A DNA stretch of 64,000 nt from Tyzzerella sp963558545 (lineage in GTDB: Bacteria > Bacillota > Clostridia > Lachnospirales > CAG-274). A program made the position numbers and the translations under genes. Positions 17,374 to 26,606 of the stretch are shown here, piece by piece (the stretch's first letter is position 1; each line of letters begins with the position of its first letter). The notes under the pieces are model-generated. The model was not told the DNA's origin. It saw only the letters and a list, made by a program, of their open reading frames with translations, and did not search any database. The DNA is taken from the NCBI RefSeq assembly GCF_963558545.1, contig NZ_CAUWHO010000007.1, positions 1 through 64,000 of the forward strand. Direction: 5' to 3'.

Positions 17374-17922
17374 TTACACAATTTCAAATCCTAAAATATT
17401 TTTCATATAGTCTAAGGCAAATGTATGTCCATTTTCATTAAAAGATGCACAAGCACTAGTGTTTACTTTAAAGTGGATATTTTTATCCATATTTGCACAA
17501 GCATTATAAATTGTAATAGCAGTTTGTAAAACACATATATCTGTAACAACACCACATATTTCTATATTATCATAGTTATTAACTATATTTTCTATATCTT
17601 GTAGTGTAGGAGTATATCCTTTTTTTTCTAAAACTTTACAATTTTTATATGATAAAATTTCTTCTATTTTACCATAAGGTTTATGTCCTTTTGTACCTTT
17701 TTCACAATGTATGTTAAAACTTTTGCTCTCTGGGTGTATATGCCATTCTTCTTTAATATGTGTATCAAGAGTAAATATAATATCACTATTATTTTTTATA
17801 TATTCGTTAGATAGGGTATAAATATTATTTTCTATATCTTGAGCTTTTTTACCAGCTGTTAAAAGGCCGTCATCTGCAACAAAATCATATTGATAGTCTA
17901 CAATTATTAATAAGTTATTCAC
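17374..17922 (-). CDS. isochorismatase-fold cysteine hydrolase, nicotinamidase-like
   Basis: The 182-aa product has the triad region: Asp in IIVDYQYDF (residue 9), a Lys in KVLEKKGY, and the nucleophile Cys in CGVVTDICVLQT. The TLDTH...HPES...HC...GT pattern (about 50-80) matches the metal site of nicotinamidases (Asp and two His), making PncA-type nicotinamide deamidation the best guess. That would feed NAD salvage, of which NadE at 9662 catalyses the last step. Other isochorismatase-like amidases remain possible. RBS GAGGTGATATTGT. Confidence 0.82.
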   Translation of the reverse strand: MNNLLIIVDYQYDFVADDGLLTAGKKAQDIENNIYTLSNEYIKNNSDIIFTLDTHIKEEWHIHPESKSFNIHCEKGTKGHKPYGKIEEILSYKNCKVLEKKGYTPTLQDIENIVNNYDNIEICGVVTDICVLQTAITIYNACANMDKNIHFKVNTSACASFNENGHTFALDYMKNILGFEIV

Positions 17923-17938
17923 AATATCACCTCGTTAA

Positions 17939-19345
17939 TTATACATATATACCTACAAAATTTAAAGTAGGGCAAACTCTTGATTTAAGTATTCTTATTT
18001 CTATATAATCGGTATTAACATTATTTAGCCTACAAATTCTTTTACTACCTACAATTGTTCCATTAAAAACATTAACCATATTATTATCTATACTAGCATA
18101 AATTTCAAATCGTTCTATTCTTTGGCTTAAAGCTATTTGCTCTTTTAAAACAATATTTTTAATTTGTTTTACACTATCAAATTTAAAGCTAATAGTTGCT
18201 TTTTCTTCATTATTAACACCTTTATAAAAATTATCATCATCTGATACAATATTATAAATATTAGTGCTATCATCAATAAAATCTACTTTAATTTCTGCTT
18301 CATTTACGATATTTTCTTTAAAAGCATCGTTTATATGAGAGCCTATTTGTTTAAGTATTTCTACATCTTTATCATCAATAAGGCCATCTGTATTAGGAGG
18401 AACGTTTAATAGCAATGTAGCATTAGCACCAACAGAGTTATAGTATATATCTAAAAGTTTATCTAGTGGTTTTGGATTTTCATTTTTGTGATAAAACCAA
18501 CCACTTCTTATAGATGTATCTACCTCACAAGGATACCATATTAAATCTTGTTCATCTTTTAATAATTCTCTACTGCCTAAGTCTTCATCAGTAGAGCTAA
18601 TTGTTTTTTCTCTAAAGGAGGCATCATCACTTTTTTGTGAGTGTTCTTGAACTATTTCGGATTTTGATAATCTAGCAGGAACAACATTCCATTCTTCTTT
18701 TCTACAATGTCCAGCCTCATTGCCACACCATCTAACATCTGGGCCACATATAGTTATACAAGCATTTGGTTGGAGTTTTCTTATTAAGGCATAATATCCC
18801 TCCCAATCATATACTTGTTTTTTACCATTTTCTCCCTCGCCACAAGCACCGTCAAACCATACACTAAATATATCTCCATATTCTGTTAAAAGCTCAGTTA
18901 ACTGATTTTTAAAAAATTTGTTATATTCATCTGTACCATAAAGTTTATTGTTCATATCCCAAGGAGAGAGATAAACACCAAATTTTAAGCCATATTTTTT
19001 ACAAGATTCGCTTAGCTCTTTTACAATATCTCCATTACCATTTTTGTATGGGCTATTTTTTACGCTATGCTCTGTATATTTACTAGGCCATAGACAAAAA
19101 CCATCGTGGTGTTTACAAGTTAATATTACAGCTTTTATGTTTGCACTTTTTAAGCTTTCTACCCATTGGTCTGTATTTAGTTTAGTAGGGTTAAACATAG
19201 TAGGGTCTTCTTTGCCATTGCCCCATTCTCTATCATAAAATGTGTTTATACCAAAATGTATGAAAGAATAAAACTCTAGTTTGTGCCAGTTAAGTTGTCT
19301 TTTACTAGGGCGTATGCTAATTAATTTGTTAGATAAGTTATTCAT
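17939..19345 (-). CDS. alpha-L-fucosidase, glycoside hydrolase family 29
   Basis: A 468-aa enzyme removing terminal alpha-L-fucose. The N-terminal barrel (about 1-330) has SFIHFGINTFYDREWGNG, CKHHDGFCLWPSKYTEHSV and the nucleophile Asp in FSVWFDGACG. The C-terminal portion (about 335-468) looks like a discoidin/F5-8-type sugar-binding sandwich. ATG at 19345 follows ATAAGGAGGTTATCATT; an upstream ATG in the same frame would run into accA and is rejected. No signal peptide, so a cytosolic enzyme on imported glycans. It lies just after the fab/acc operon and may be read through from it. Confidence 0.94.
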   Translation of the reverse strand: MNNLSNKLISIRPSKRQLNWHKLEFYSFIHFGINTFYDREWGNGKEDPTMFNPTKLNTDQWVESLKSANIKAVILTCKHHDGFCLWPSKYTEHSVKNSPYKNGNGDIVKELSESCKKYGLKFGVYLSPWDMNNKLYGTDEYNKFFKNQLTELLTEYGDIFSVWFDGACGEGENGKKQVYDWEGYYALIRKLQPNACITICGPDVRWCGNEAGHCRKEEWNVVPARLSKSEIVQEHSQKSDDASFREKTISSTDEDLGSRELLKDEQDLIWYPCEVDTSIRSGWFYHKNENPKPLDKLLDIYYNSVGANATLLLNVPPNTDGLIDDKDVEILKQIGSHINDAFKENIVNEAEIKVDFIDDSTNIYNIVSDDDNFYKGVNNEEKATISFKFDSVKQIKNIVLKEQIALSQRIERFEIYASIDNNMVNVFNGTIVGSKRICRLNNVNTDYIEIRILKSRVCPTLNFVGIYV

Positions 19346-19388
19346 AATGATAACCTCCTTATATCTATAATAAATATTTATAGTAAAT

Positions 19389-20189
19389 TTAAAATTCTTC
19401 AAATTCACCCATTTTTCTAAAACGGTTATATCTATCATCTAAAAGTTTATCTTTATCTATGTTTAAAAGGGTGTTAATTTCTTTTATAAGCTCTTCTTTT
19501 AAAATATGGGCAGTGTACATAAAGTCCATTTCTACGCCACCATCTACTTCAGGTATAACCTTTTCTATTATGCCAAGCTCTAAAAGGTCTTTAGCTGTTA
19601 TTTTCATAAGCTCTGCTGCTTCTGGTGCTTTAGTAGAATCTTTCCATAGAATACTTGCAAATCCCTCTGGAGATAGTATAGAATAAACAGAATTTTCTAA
19701 CATCCAAACTCTGTCTGCAACACCAAGGGCTAAAGCTCCACCACTACCACCTTCGCCTATAACAATGGCTATAATAGGTACTTTAAGATTTGCCATTTCA
19801 AAAAGGTTTCTTGCAATAGCTTCTCCTTGTCCTCTTTCTTCTGCACCTATACCACAGTATGCACCAGAGGTGTTTATAAATGTTATTATAGGTCTATTAA
19901 ATTTTTCTGCTTGTTTCATAAGCCTTAGTGCTTTTCTATATCCTTCTGGGTGAGGTGAGCCAAAGTTTCTTTCTATATTTTCTTCTATTGTAGAGCCTTT
20001 TTGTATACCAACAATGGTAACTGGTTGATGGTCTAAAATAGCAATACCACCTATAACAGCTTTATCATCTTTATATGCTCTATCTCCGTGTAGCTCTATA
20101 AAGTTTGTAAATATATAGTCTATATATTCTTTAGCATTAGGTCTTGTAACTTTTCTTGCTAGTTTTACTGTTTCAAAAGCATTTGACAT
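19389..20189 (-). CDS. accA: acetyl-CoA carboxylase carboxyltransferase subunit alpha
   Basis: Alpha half of the carboxyltransferase that makes malonyl-CoA with AccD. At 266 aa it is shorter than the E. coli form (about 319), as is usual in Firmicutes with this operon. The carboxyltransferase fold has ELHGDRAYKDD (about 33), the oxyanion-type GAYCGIGAEERGQGEAIARN (about 110-129) and GEGGSGGALALGVADRVWMLE. Last gene of the fatty acid operon, 12 bases after accD. Confidence 0.97.
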   Translation of the reverse strand: MSNAFETVKLARKVTRPNAKEYIDYIFTNFIELHGDRAYKDDKAVIGGIAILDHQPVTIVGIQKGSTIEENIERNFGSPHPEGYRKALRLMKQAEKFNRPIITFINTSGAYCGIGAEERGQGEAIARNLFEMANLKVPIIAIVIGEGGSGGALALGVADRVWMLENSVYSILSPEGFASILWKDSTKAPEAAELMKITAKDLLELGIIEKVIPEVDGGVEMDFMYTAHILKEELIKEINTLLNIDKDKLLDDRYNRFRKMGEFEEF

Positions 20190-20201
20190 TTTAGCACCTC
20201 C

Positions 20202-21062
20202 TTATATATTGTTTTTATGGATTTTTAAAATAGTAGATAAGGTCTTTTTAAGTCTTTGTCTTTCCACTATTGCATCTACAAAGCCGTGTTCTAATAAAAA
20301 TTCTGCTTTTTGGAAGCCATCTGGTAATTTTTGTTTAATAGTTTGCTCTATAACTCTAGGGCCTGCAAAGCCAATAAGAGTGTTTGGCTCTGCCAATATT
20401 ATATCACCAAGCATAGCAAAGCTAGCTGTAACACCACCTGTTGTAGGGTCTGTTAAAACAGTTACATATAAAAGTCCAGCATCGGAATGTCTGCTAGCTG
20501 CTGCACTAACTTTTGCCATTTGCATAAGAGATACTATGCCTTCTTGCATTCTAGCACCACCAGATGCAGTAAAAATGATAATAGGAAGTTTATGTTCTGT
20601 TGCATATTCAAATGCTCTTGTTATTTTTTCTCCTACAACAGAACCCATACTACCCATTATAAAGCTAGAGTCCATAACACATAAAACACAGTCTTTACCA
20701 TATATTTGGCATTTACCTGTAACCACTGCATCATTAAGCCCTGTTTTTTCTTTAAGGTTTTGTATTTTTTCATCATAGTTAGGATAGTTTAAAGGATTTT
20801 TTGCATACATATCTTTATCAAATTCTACAAAGATATTTTTATCGGCAATAGTTTTTATTCTATCTCTAGCAGATAGCCTAAAATGGAAGTTACATTCTGG
20901 GCAAACATTGTATAATCCTAGCTCTTTAGAGTATACAGTAGTCCCACAGCCACTACATTTTATACATAGTCCTGTTGGCACTTCTGGTTTTAAAAGAAGT
21001 TTTTGTTTAGTTAGTTTTTTATCTATATTATTAGGACTTTTTTTATTTTTAAATAAATCCAT
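20202..21062 (-). CDS. accD: acetyl-CoA carboxylase carboxyltransferase subunit beta
   Basis: Beta carboxyltransferase subunit, 286 aa. An N-terminal zinc ribbon has Cys36, Cys39, Cys54 and Cys57 (KCSGCG...VCPECNFH), with an extra Cys33. The core has GGARMQEGIVSLMQMAKVSAA and TDPTTGGVTASFAMLGD. It lies 19 bases after accC and just upstream of accA, with which it forms the heterotetramer. Confidence 0.97.
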   Translation of the reverse strand: MDLFKNKKSPNNIDKKLTKQKLLLKPEVPTGLCIKCSGCGTTVYSKELGLYNVCPECNFHFRLSARDRIKTIADKNIFVEFDKDMYAKNPLNYPNYDEKIQNLKEKTGLNDAVVTGKCQIYGKDCVLCVMDSSFIMGSMGSVVGEKITRAFEYATEHKLPIIIFTASGGARMQEGIVSLMQMAKVSAAASRHSDAGLLYVTVLTDPTTGGVTASFAMLGDIILAEPNTLIGFAGPRVIEQTIKQKLPDGFQKAEFLLEHGFVDAIVERQRLKKTLSTILKIHKNNI

Positions 21063-21081
21063 TTACATCTTCCTTTCAAAG

Positions 21082-22428
21082 CTATTTTATAATTTTATTA
21101 GCGATAAATGATGTGTCAAAATTTCCGTTTAGGTAGTCTTCATTTTCTAAAAGCTCCATATGAAAGTCTATGTTAGTTTTAACACCTTCTATGACAAATT
21201 CGTTTAAAGCTCTTTTCATTTTTTGTATAGCTTCTTCTCTAGTTTTACCTTTTGTTATAACTTTAGCTATCATAGAATCATAAAAGCTAGGTATAGTATA
21301 TCCTGCATATACAGCACTATCTACTCTAAGGCCATTACAACCACTAGGTAAAAATAAATAGTCTATTTTACCAGGAGATGGTGCAAAGTTATTATAAGGG
21401 TCTTCTGCATTTATTCTACATTCTATACTGTGTCCATTAAATGTTACGTCATCTTGAGTGTATTTAAGTTTTTTACCATAAGCTATTCTTATTTGCTCTT
21501 TAACTATGTCTATATCTGTTATCATTTCTGTAACAGGGTGTTCTACCTGTATACGAGTATTCATTTCCATAAAGTAGAACTTATTGTCTTTTCCATATAA
21601 AAATTCTATTGTGCCAGCATTTTTATAATTAGATGCTTTAACGGCTCTTATAGCAGCATCTCCCATAGCTTTTCTTGTTTTTTCATCAAGGGCAATAGAA
21701 GGGGCTTCTTCTAGTACTTTTTGGTTTCTTCTTTGTAATGAGCAGTCACGTTCGCCTAAGTGGATAGCGTTTCCGTGTTCATCTGCTAATATTTGTACTT
21801 CTATGTGTCTAGCATTTTCTATTACTTTTTCCATATATATGCTATCATCTCCAAAGGCTACTTTAGCTTCACTTTTAGCAGAATTATATGCTTCTTCTAT
21901 GTCTTTTTCTTCCCTAACTATTCTTATGCCACGACCACCACCACCTGCAGATGCTTTTATCATAACAGGATAGCCAAAGTTATTTGCAAGCTCTTTTGCT
22001 TTTTCTACACTTTCTACTATGCCATCGCTACCAGGTGTAACAGGAACGCCAGCATCTATCATAAGTTTTCTTGCATTAGCTTTATTACCCATAAGGTCTA
22101 TTGTTTTTGCATCTGGTCCTATAAACTTAATATTGCATTCTTTACACATATCGGCAAATTTTGAATTTTCGGATAAAAATCCAAATCCAGGGTGTATAGC
22201 ATTAGCACCTGTAAGGCAAGCAGCACTTATAATATTGTTCATATTAAGATAACTAGATGAGCTTTTGTTACCACCTATACAAATTGCCTCATCTGCAAGT
22301 TGTGTATGTAGAGCCTTTTTATCTGCCTCAGAATAAACGGCAACAGTAGATATACCTAGCTCTCTACAAGCTCTAATTATTCTAACTGCTATCTCTCCAC
22401 GATTTGCTATTAATATTTTATTAAACAT
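21082..22428 (-). CDS. accC: acetyl-CoA carboxylase biotin carboxylase subunit
   Basis: ATP-dependent carboxylation of biotin on AccB. The 448-aa ATP-grasp enzyme starts MFNKILIANRGEIAVRIIRA. The Gly-rich loop KASAGGGGRGIRIV is near 158-171. The catalytic stretch EMNTRIQVEHPVTEM is near 285-299, and the SIECRINAEDP block follows. It starts 9 bases after fabZ and leads into accD-accA. Confidence 0.97.
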   Translation of the reverse strand: MFNKILIANRGEIAVRIIRACRELGISTVAVYSEADKKALHTQLADEAICIGGNKSSSSYLNMNNIISAACLTGANAIHPGFGFLSENSKFADMCKECNIKFIGPDAKTIDLMGNKANARKLMIDAGVPVTPGSDGIVESVEKAKELANNFGYPVMIKASAGGGGRGIRIVREEKDIEEAYNSAKSEAKVAFGDDSIYMEKVIENARHIEVQILADEHGNAIHLGERDCSLQRRNQKVLEEAPSIALDEKTRKAMGDAAIRAVKASNYKNAGTIEFLYGKDNKFYFMEMNTRIQVEHPVTEMITDIDIVKEQIRIAYGKKLKYTQDDVTFNGHSIECRINAEDPYNNFAPSPGKIDYLFLPSGCNGLRVDSAVYAGYTIPSFYDSMIAKVITKGKTREEAIQKMKRALNEFVIEGVKTNIDFHMELLENEDYLNGNFDTSFIANKIIK

Positions 22429-22437
22429 AAGACACCT

Positions 22438-22857
22438 CTATCCAATCATAAAAGTAAATTCTGCTTCTGCAACTTTTTTATCTCCTACATAGGCTATACC
22501 TTTTCCTATACCTGCAACCTTTTTAAGCTTTAAAAGCTCTACTTCTAGCCTTAAAGTATCACCAGGCACTACTTTATCTCTAAATTTAGCATTGTTTATT
22601 GCTCCAAAGTATGCAATTTTTCCTTTGTATTCTTCCATAGACAATATAGCACAAGCACCGGCTTGAGCCATAGCTTCTATTATTAATACGCCAGGCATAA
22701 CAGGTTCTACAGGGAAGTGTCCTTGAAAAAACTGTTCGTTCATTGTTACATTTTTTATAGCAACTATTTTTTTACCTTCTTCTATTTCTACTATTCTATC
22801 TATTAAAAGAAAAGGGTATCTATGAGGTATAATCTCCATTATTTCTTTAATTTCCAT
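22438..22857 (-). CDS. fabZ: 3-hydroxyacyl-ACP dehydratase
   Basis: Dehydrates beta-hydroxyacyl-ACP in each elongation cycle. The 139-aa hotdog-fold protein has the catalytic His47 (FQGHFPVEPVMPG) and Glu61 (IIEAMAQAG). RBS AAGGAGATTATT. It is separated from accB by 316 bases holding two tandem family B repeats, the only long gap in the operon. No FabA or FabM homologue is in the window, so the source of unsaturated chains is not visible here. Confidence 0.97.
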   Translation of the reverse strand: MEIKEIMEIIPHRYPFLLIDRIVEIEEGKKIVAIKNVTMNEQFFQGHFPVEPVMPGVLIIEAMAQAGACAILSMEEYKGKIAYFGAINNAKFRDKVVPGDTLRLEVELLKLKKVAGIGKGIAYVGDKKVAEAEFTFMIG

Positions 22858-22873
22858 AATAATCTCCTTTCAT

Positions 22874-23144
22874 ACAATTAAGGTATGACTTAATATTTTT
22901 GAATAAAAATTATATACGTGTTTTTGTATTAATTTTTGTGAAAAAAATATATAGGAATACCTGATTTTGAATATGAGTATTCAAAAAATTGATAAAACCA
23001 ATTAAGGTATGACTTAATATTTTAAATAAAAATTATATACGTGTTTTTGTATTAATTTTTGTGAGAAAAATATATAGGAATACCTGATTTTGAATATGAG
23101 TATTCAAAAAATTGATAAAACCAATTAAGGTATGACTTAATATT
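22874..23144 (+). repeat. repeat family B, tandem copies B2 and B3 plus a 23-base start of a third
   Basis: Two nearly identical units begin at 22875 and 22999 (period 124), and a third begins at 23122 (period 123) but stops after 23 bases. Each has P1 AGGTAT/ATACCT, P2 ATATTTTT...AAAAATTA with the apical loop TATACGTGTTTTTGTATTA, and P3 TTTTGAATA/TATTCAAAA. They fill the accB-fabZ gap. On the minus strand, the operon transcript carries their complement, which can also fold. Confidence 0.85.
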
Positions 23145-23170
23145 ATAGGTATGCTAAAGCATACCTATAA
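23143..23170 (-). terminator. perfect 13-bp hairpin just after accB
   Basis: TTATAGGTATGCT (23143-23155) pairs perfectly with AGCATACCTATAA (23158-23170), 3 bases downstream of the accB stop on the minus strand. No U-run follows in that direction, so it is more likely a processing or stability hairpin, or a weak attenuator, than a full terminator. Confidence 0.55.
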
Positions 23171-23173
23171 TAA

Positions 23174-23659
23174 CTAAATTATTCTAAATAAAGGTTGATT
23201 GTATTCTACCATATCTTCATTATTTACTAATATTTCAACTATTTCTCCACTATACTGGCTTGTTATTTCGTTCATAACTTTCATAGCTTCTATAATACAT
23301 AAAACATCGCCTTCTTGTACTTTATCTCCAACTTTTACATAAGCAGGCTTAGTAGGGGAGCTACTAGAATAAAATGTTCCTACAATAGGGCTTGCTACTA
23401 TATTACCTTCTTTAATTTCTTTTTTAGTTTCTGGTATAATAGTTATAGGCTCTGATATATTTTCTGCTATGTTGTTTATAGTAGGGGCACTTGTTACGTT
23501 ATTGTTGCTAACAATAGGTGCACTATTATTTTGTGAAATAGGTTGACTATTGTATTTATTCATTCTAAGATAAAAGCCATCATTTAATTTAAGTTCAAAA
23601 TCCATAAGATTAGAGCTATCTAAACTTTGCATTAGGTCTTTAATTTTTTCAAAATCCAT
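23174..23659 (-). CDS. accB: acetyl-CoA carboxylase biotin carboxyl carrier protein
   Basis: 161 aa. An N-terminal region (1-35) precedes a Gln/Asn/Ser/Pro-rich linker (about 36-85) and the biotinyl domain (about 88-161) with the biotinylated Lys127 in EAMKVMNEI. ATG at 23659 is chosen because GGGAGGA lies 9-15 bases upstream, inside the fabF stop region; an in-frame ATG at 23677 would overlap that site. Last gene before the repeat-filled gap. Confidence 0.96.
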   Translation of the reverse strand: MDFEKIKDLMQSLDSSNLMDFELKLNDGFYLRMNKYNSQPISQNNSAPIVSNNNVTSAPTINNIAENISEPITIIPETKKEIKEGNIVASPIVGTFYSSSSPTKPAYVKVGDKVQEGDVLCIIEAMKVMNEITSQYSGEIVEILVNNEDMVEYNQPLFRII

Positions 23660-23664
23660 TATTA

Positions 23665-24903
23665 TTAGTCCTCCCATTTTTTAAGGCATAATACTGCATT
23701 ATGTCCACCAAAGCCAAGCGTATTAGATAAAGCATATTTCATTTCACGTTCTTTACCTACATTTGGTGTATAGTCTAAGTCACATTCTTCGTCAGGCACT
23801 TTATAACCTACAGTTGGAGGTACAAAGTTATTTTCTAAAGCTAATACACAAGTAATTGCTTCAACAGCACCTGTTGCACCTAAAAGATGCCCTGTCATAG
23901 ATTTTGTAGAGCTAATAGAAACATTGTAGGCATTTTCTTTAAGGGCTAATTTTATAGCTTTAGTTTCGCCTACATCATTAGCAGGTGTGCTTGTACCGTG
24001 AGCATTTATGTATGTAATATCGTTAGGGTTTACGTTACCTTCTTCCATAGCTTTAATCATAGCACGAGCAGCACCATCTCCATCTTCACAAGGAGCAGTC
24101 ATATGGTAGGCATCACAAGTAGCACCATATCCTACAATTTCTGCTAATATTTTAGCACCACGAGCTTTTGCGTGTTCTAGCTCTTCTAAAACAAGTACAC
24201 CAGCGCCTTCTCCCATAACAAAACCGTTACGTTCTTTATCAAATGGGATAGATGCTCTGTCTAAATCTTCTGATGTAGACAATGCCTTTAAAGCAGCAAA
24301 TCCACCAATACCAGCTTTTGTAATAGTACTTTCTGTACCACCAGCTAATATAACATCTTCGTATCCAAATTTTATATTTTTATAAGCCATACCAATGCAA
24401 CTTGTACTTGTTGCACAAGCAGTTATTGCTGTTTCGCAAATACCTTTTGCACCAAAACGTATTGCTACGTGTCCTGCTGCCATATTTGTTATAACACTTG
24501 GTATAAATAAAGGTGCAAGTCTTGAAGGGCCTTTTTCTACCATTTTAATCATTTGGTCTTCAATCATACCAATACCACCCATACCAGAGCCTATTATTGT
24601 ACCAAATCTATATGGGTCTATTTTGTCTAAATCTATACCACTATTATCTACAGCTTCTTGTGCTGCATATAAAGCATATACACTAAAAAGCTCAAGTCTT
24701 CTAATTTCTTTTTTGTCTAAAACTTTTTCTGGCTCAAAGTTTTTAATTTCTGCTGCTATTTTTACTTTAGAATCTGATGTGTCAAAATGAGTAATTTTGC
24801 CAATACCGTGTTTACCATTTTTTATATTTTCCCAAAACTCGTTTATGTTATTACCAACAGGGGTAACTAAGCCCATACCCGTTATAACTACTCTTCTTTC
24901 CAT
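23665..24903 (-). CDS. fabF: 3-oxoacyl-ACP synthase II
   Basis: Elongating condensing enzyme, 412 aa. The catalytic triad is Cys163 (TACATSTSCIG), a His in NAHGTSTPANDVGE (about 300) and a His in TKSMTGHLLGATGAVE (about 336). Starts MERRVVITGMGLVTPVGNN. It lies 14 bases after fabG and 5 bases before the accB start. Confidence 0.98.
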   Translation of the reverse strand: MERRVVITGMGLVTPVGNNINEFWENIKNGKHGIGKITHFDTSDSKVKIAAEIKNFEPEKVLDKKEIRRLELFSVYALYAAQEAVDNSGIDLDKIDPYRFGTIIGSGMGGIGMIEDQMIKMVEKGPSRLAPLFIPSVITNMAAGHVAIRFGAKGICETAITACATSTSCIGMAYKNIKFGYEDVILAGGTESTITKAGIGGFAALKALSTSEDLDRASIPFDKERNGFVMGEGAGVLVLEELEHAKARGAKILAEIVGYGATCDAYHMTAPCEDGDGAARAMIKAMEEGNVNPNDITYINAHGTSTPANDVGETKAIKLALKENAYNVSISSTKSMTGHLLGATGAVEAITCVLALENNFVPPTVGYKVPDEECDLDYTPNVGKEREMKYALSNTLGFGGHNAVLCLKKWED

Positions 24904-24917
24904 ATTAACCTCCTAGA

Positions 24918-25649
24918 CTAAGCCATTACCATACCGCCATCTACGGTAATTACTTGACCTGTTATATATTTATTTTTAGCTAAAAATACTGCTGTACTAG
25001 CTATTTCATCTGTTGTTCCCATTCTTTTAAGAGGGATATTGTTAAGTATATTTTCTTTTATGCTATCAGGTAAAACATCTGTCATATCTGTTTCTATAAA
25101 GCCAGGAGCAATAGCATTGCAAGTAATACCACGAGATGCAAGCTCTCTAGCAGTAGAAAATGTCATACCTATCATACCAGCTTTACTAGCAGAATAGTTT
25201 ACCTGACCAATGTTACCAGTTAAACCAACAACACTACTCATATTTATAATGCTACCACTTTTTTGTTTAAGCATTACTTTACTAGTATGTTTAATCATAT
25301 TAAAAGCACCTTTAAGATTTGTGTTAATAACCATATCAAAATCGTCTTCAGACATTTTTAAAAGAAGGTTATCTTTTGTAATGCCAGCATTGTTTACTAA
25401 AATATCTATTGTTTTAAATTCTTCTAAGGCTTTATCTACTAATTGTTTAGCTTGTTCAAAATCACTTATATCTGCCTGAACGCTTAAACATTTTACACCA
25501 AAGCTTTCTATCTCTTTAGCCACGTCTTCTGGGCTTGTGCTTCTGTAATTTAACACAATGTTAGCACCTTCTTTAGCAAAAGCTATAGCAATGGCTTTGC
25601 CAATACCTTTAGCACCACCTGTAACTATTACTGTTTTTTCTTTTAACAT
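24918..25649 (-). CDS. fabG: 3-oxoacyl-ACP reductase
   Basis: NADPH-dependent short-chain reductase, 243 aa. TGGAKGIGKAIA is the nucleotide loop, followed by NNAGITKDN, and the Ser-Tyr-Lys triad in NMSSVVGLTGN and YSASKAG. The ATG overlaps the fabD stop by one base (TAATG), showing translational coupling. Confidence 0.98.
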   Translation of the reverse strand: MLKEKTVIVTGGAKGIGKAIAIAFAKEGANIVLNYRSTSPEDVAKEIESFGVKCLSVQADISDFEQAKQLVDKALEEFKTIDILVNNAGITKDNLLLKMSEDDFDMVINTNLKGAFNMIKHTSKVMLKQKSGSIINMSSVVGLTGNIGQVNYSASKAGMIGMTFSTARELASRGITCNAIAPGFIETDMTDVLPDSIKENILNNIPLKRMGTTDEIASTAVFLAKNKYITGQVITVDGGMVMA

Positions 25650-26575
25650 TATTCTATACCTATTCCTTTACAAGTTTTTTCTAAGCTAGCTAAATCTTCT
25701 ACGTTATATACACTAACTTCTTTACTAACTTTTTTTACAAAAGATGATAAAGTTTTACCAGGGCCTAGCTCTATAAAAGTATCTACACCAAGGTTAATAA
25801 GATTTTTTATAGTTTGCTCCCATTTAACAGGGCTCATTACTTGTTTTATTAATGTATCTTTTATGTTGTCTACTTTTTCTCCTGTTAAGTTTGTAAATAC
25901 GTCTATATTAGGTGTGTTTATAGTAATATTTTCAAGCTCTTTAGCTAATTTATCACTAGCAGGTTTTAATAAAGATGTATGGAAAGGTCCACTTACGTTA
26001 AGTCTTATAACTTTTTTTACACCTTTTTCTTTAAGGATAGTTTCTGCCCTTTCAATAGCAGGTGTGTGCCCTGCTATAACTATTTGCCCTGGAGCATTAT
26101 AGTTTGCAATCATAGCAAGCTCTGTATCTGTAGATGCTTCTTTTAGAGCTTCATTTATAATATCTTCATCGGCATTCATAACAGCAGACATAGCACCAAC
26201 ACCAACAGGAACAGCCTCTGTCATATATTTTCCTCTTTTTCTTACAAGGGATACACATTCGTTAAAACTTATAGAGCCACTAGCACAAAGGGCTGAATAT
26301 TCTCCTAAGCTAAGGCCTGCCATATAGTCTGATTTTATACCCTTTTCTTCCATAAGTTTGTATATAGCATAGCTTGTTGCTAAAATAGATGGTTGTGTAT
26401 ACTCTGTTTGGTTAAGCCTTTCATCTTCGTTAAAGCATATATCTGTTATATTAAAGCCTAGAGCATTATTTGCCTCTTCAAACACTTGTTTACATACTGT
26501 AAAGTTGTCGTAAAGCTCTTTGCCCATACCATTATATTGAGCACCTTGGCCACTAAATATAAAACATATTTTCAT
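25649..26575 (-). CDS. fabD: malonyl-CoA:ACP transacylase
   Basis: Loads malonate onto acyl carrier protein. The 308-aa product has IFSGQGAQYNGMG at the N-terminus, the nucleophile Ser89 in AGLSLGEYSAL, the oxyanion Arg in LVRKRGKYM, and the catalytic His in SGPFHTSLL (about 200). Lies between fabK (31 bases upstream) and fabG. Confidence 0.98.
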   Translation of the reverse strand: MKICFIFSGQGAQYNGMGKELYDNFTVCKQVFEEANNALGFNITDICFNEDERLNQTEYTQPSILATSYAIYKLMEEKGIKSDYMAGLSLGEYSALCASGSISFNECVSLVRKRGKYMTEAVPVGVGAMSAVMNADEDIINEALKEASTDTELAMIANYNAPGQIVIAGHTPAIERAETILKEKGVKKVIRLNVSGPFHTSLLKPASDKLAKELENITINTPNIDVFTNLTGEKVDNIKDTLIKQVMSPVKWEQTIKNLINLGVDTFIELGPGKTLSSFVKKVSKEVSVYNVEDLASLEKTCKGIGIE

Positions 26576-26606
26576 ATTTTATCTCCTTTATTTTATATTT
26601 AATATA

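Noticed and set aside
17939..19345. Fucosidase as evidence of a horizontally acquired island
   Set aside because: Base composition and codon use look like those of the neighbours, and no integrase, IS or tRNA is adjacent.
22874..23144. Family B tandem copies considered as a FapR or FabT operator array
   Set aside because: The units lack the TTTGAT-ATCAAA operator and the same element occurs at aroE and rplQ, unrelated to lipid synthesis.
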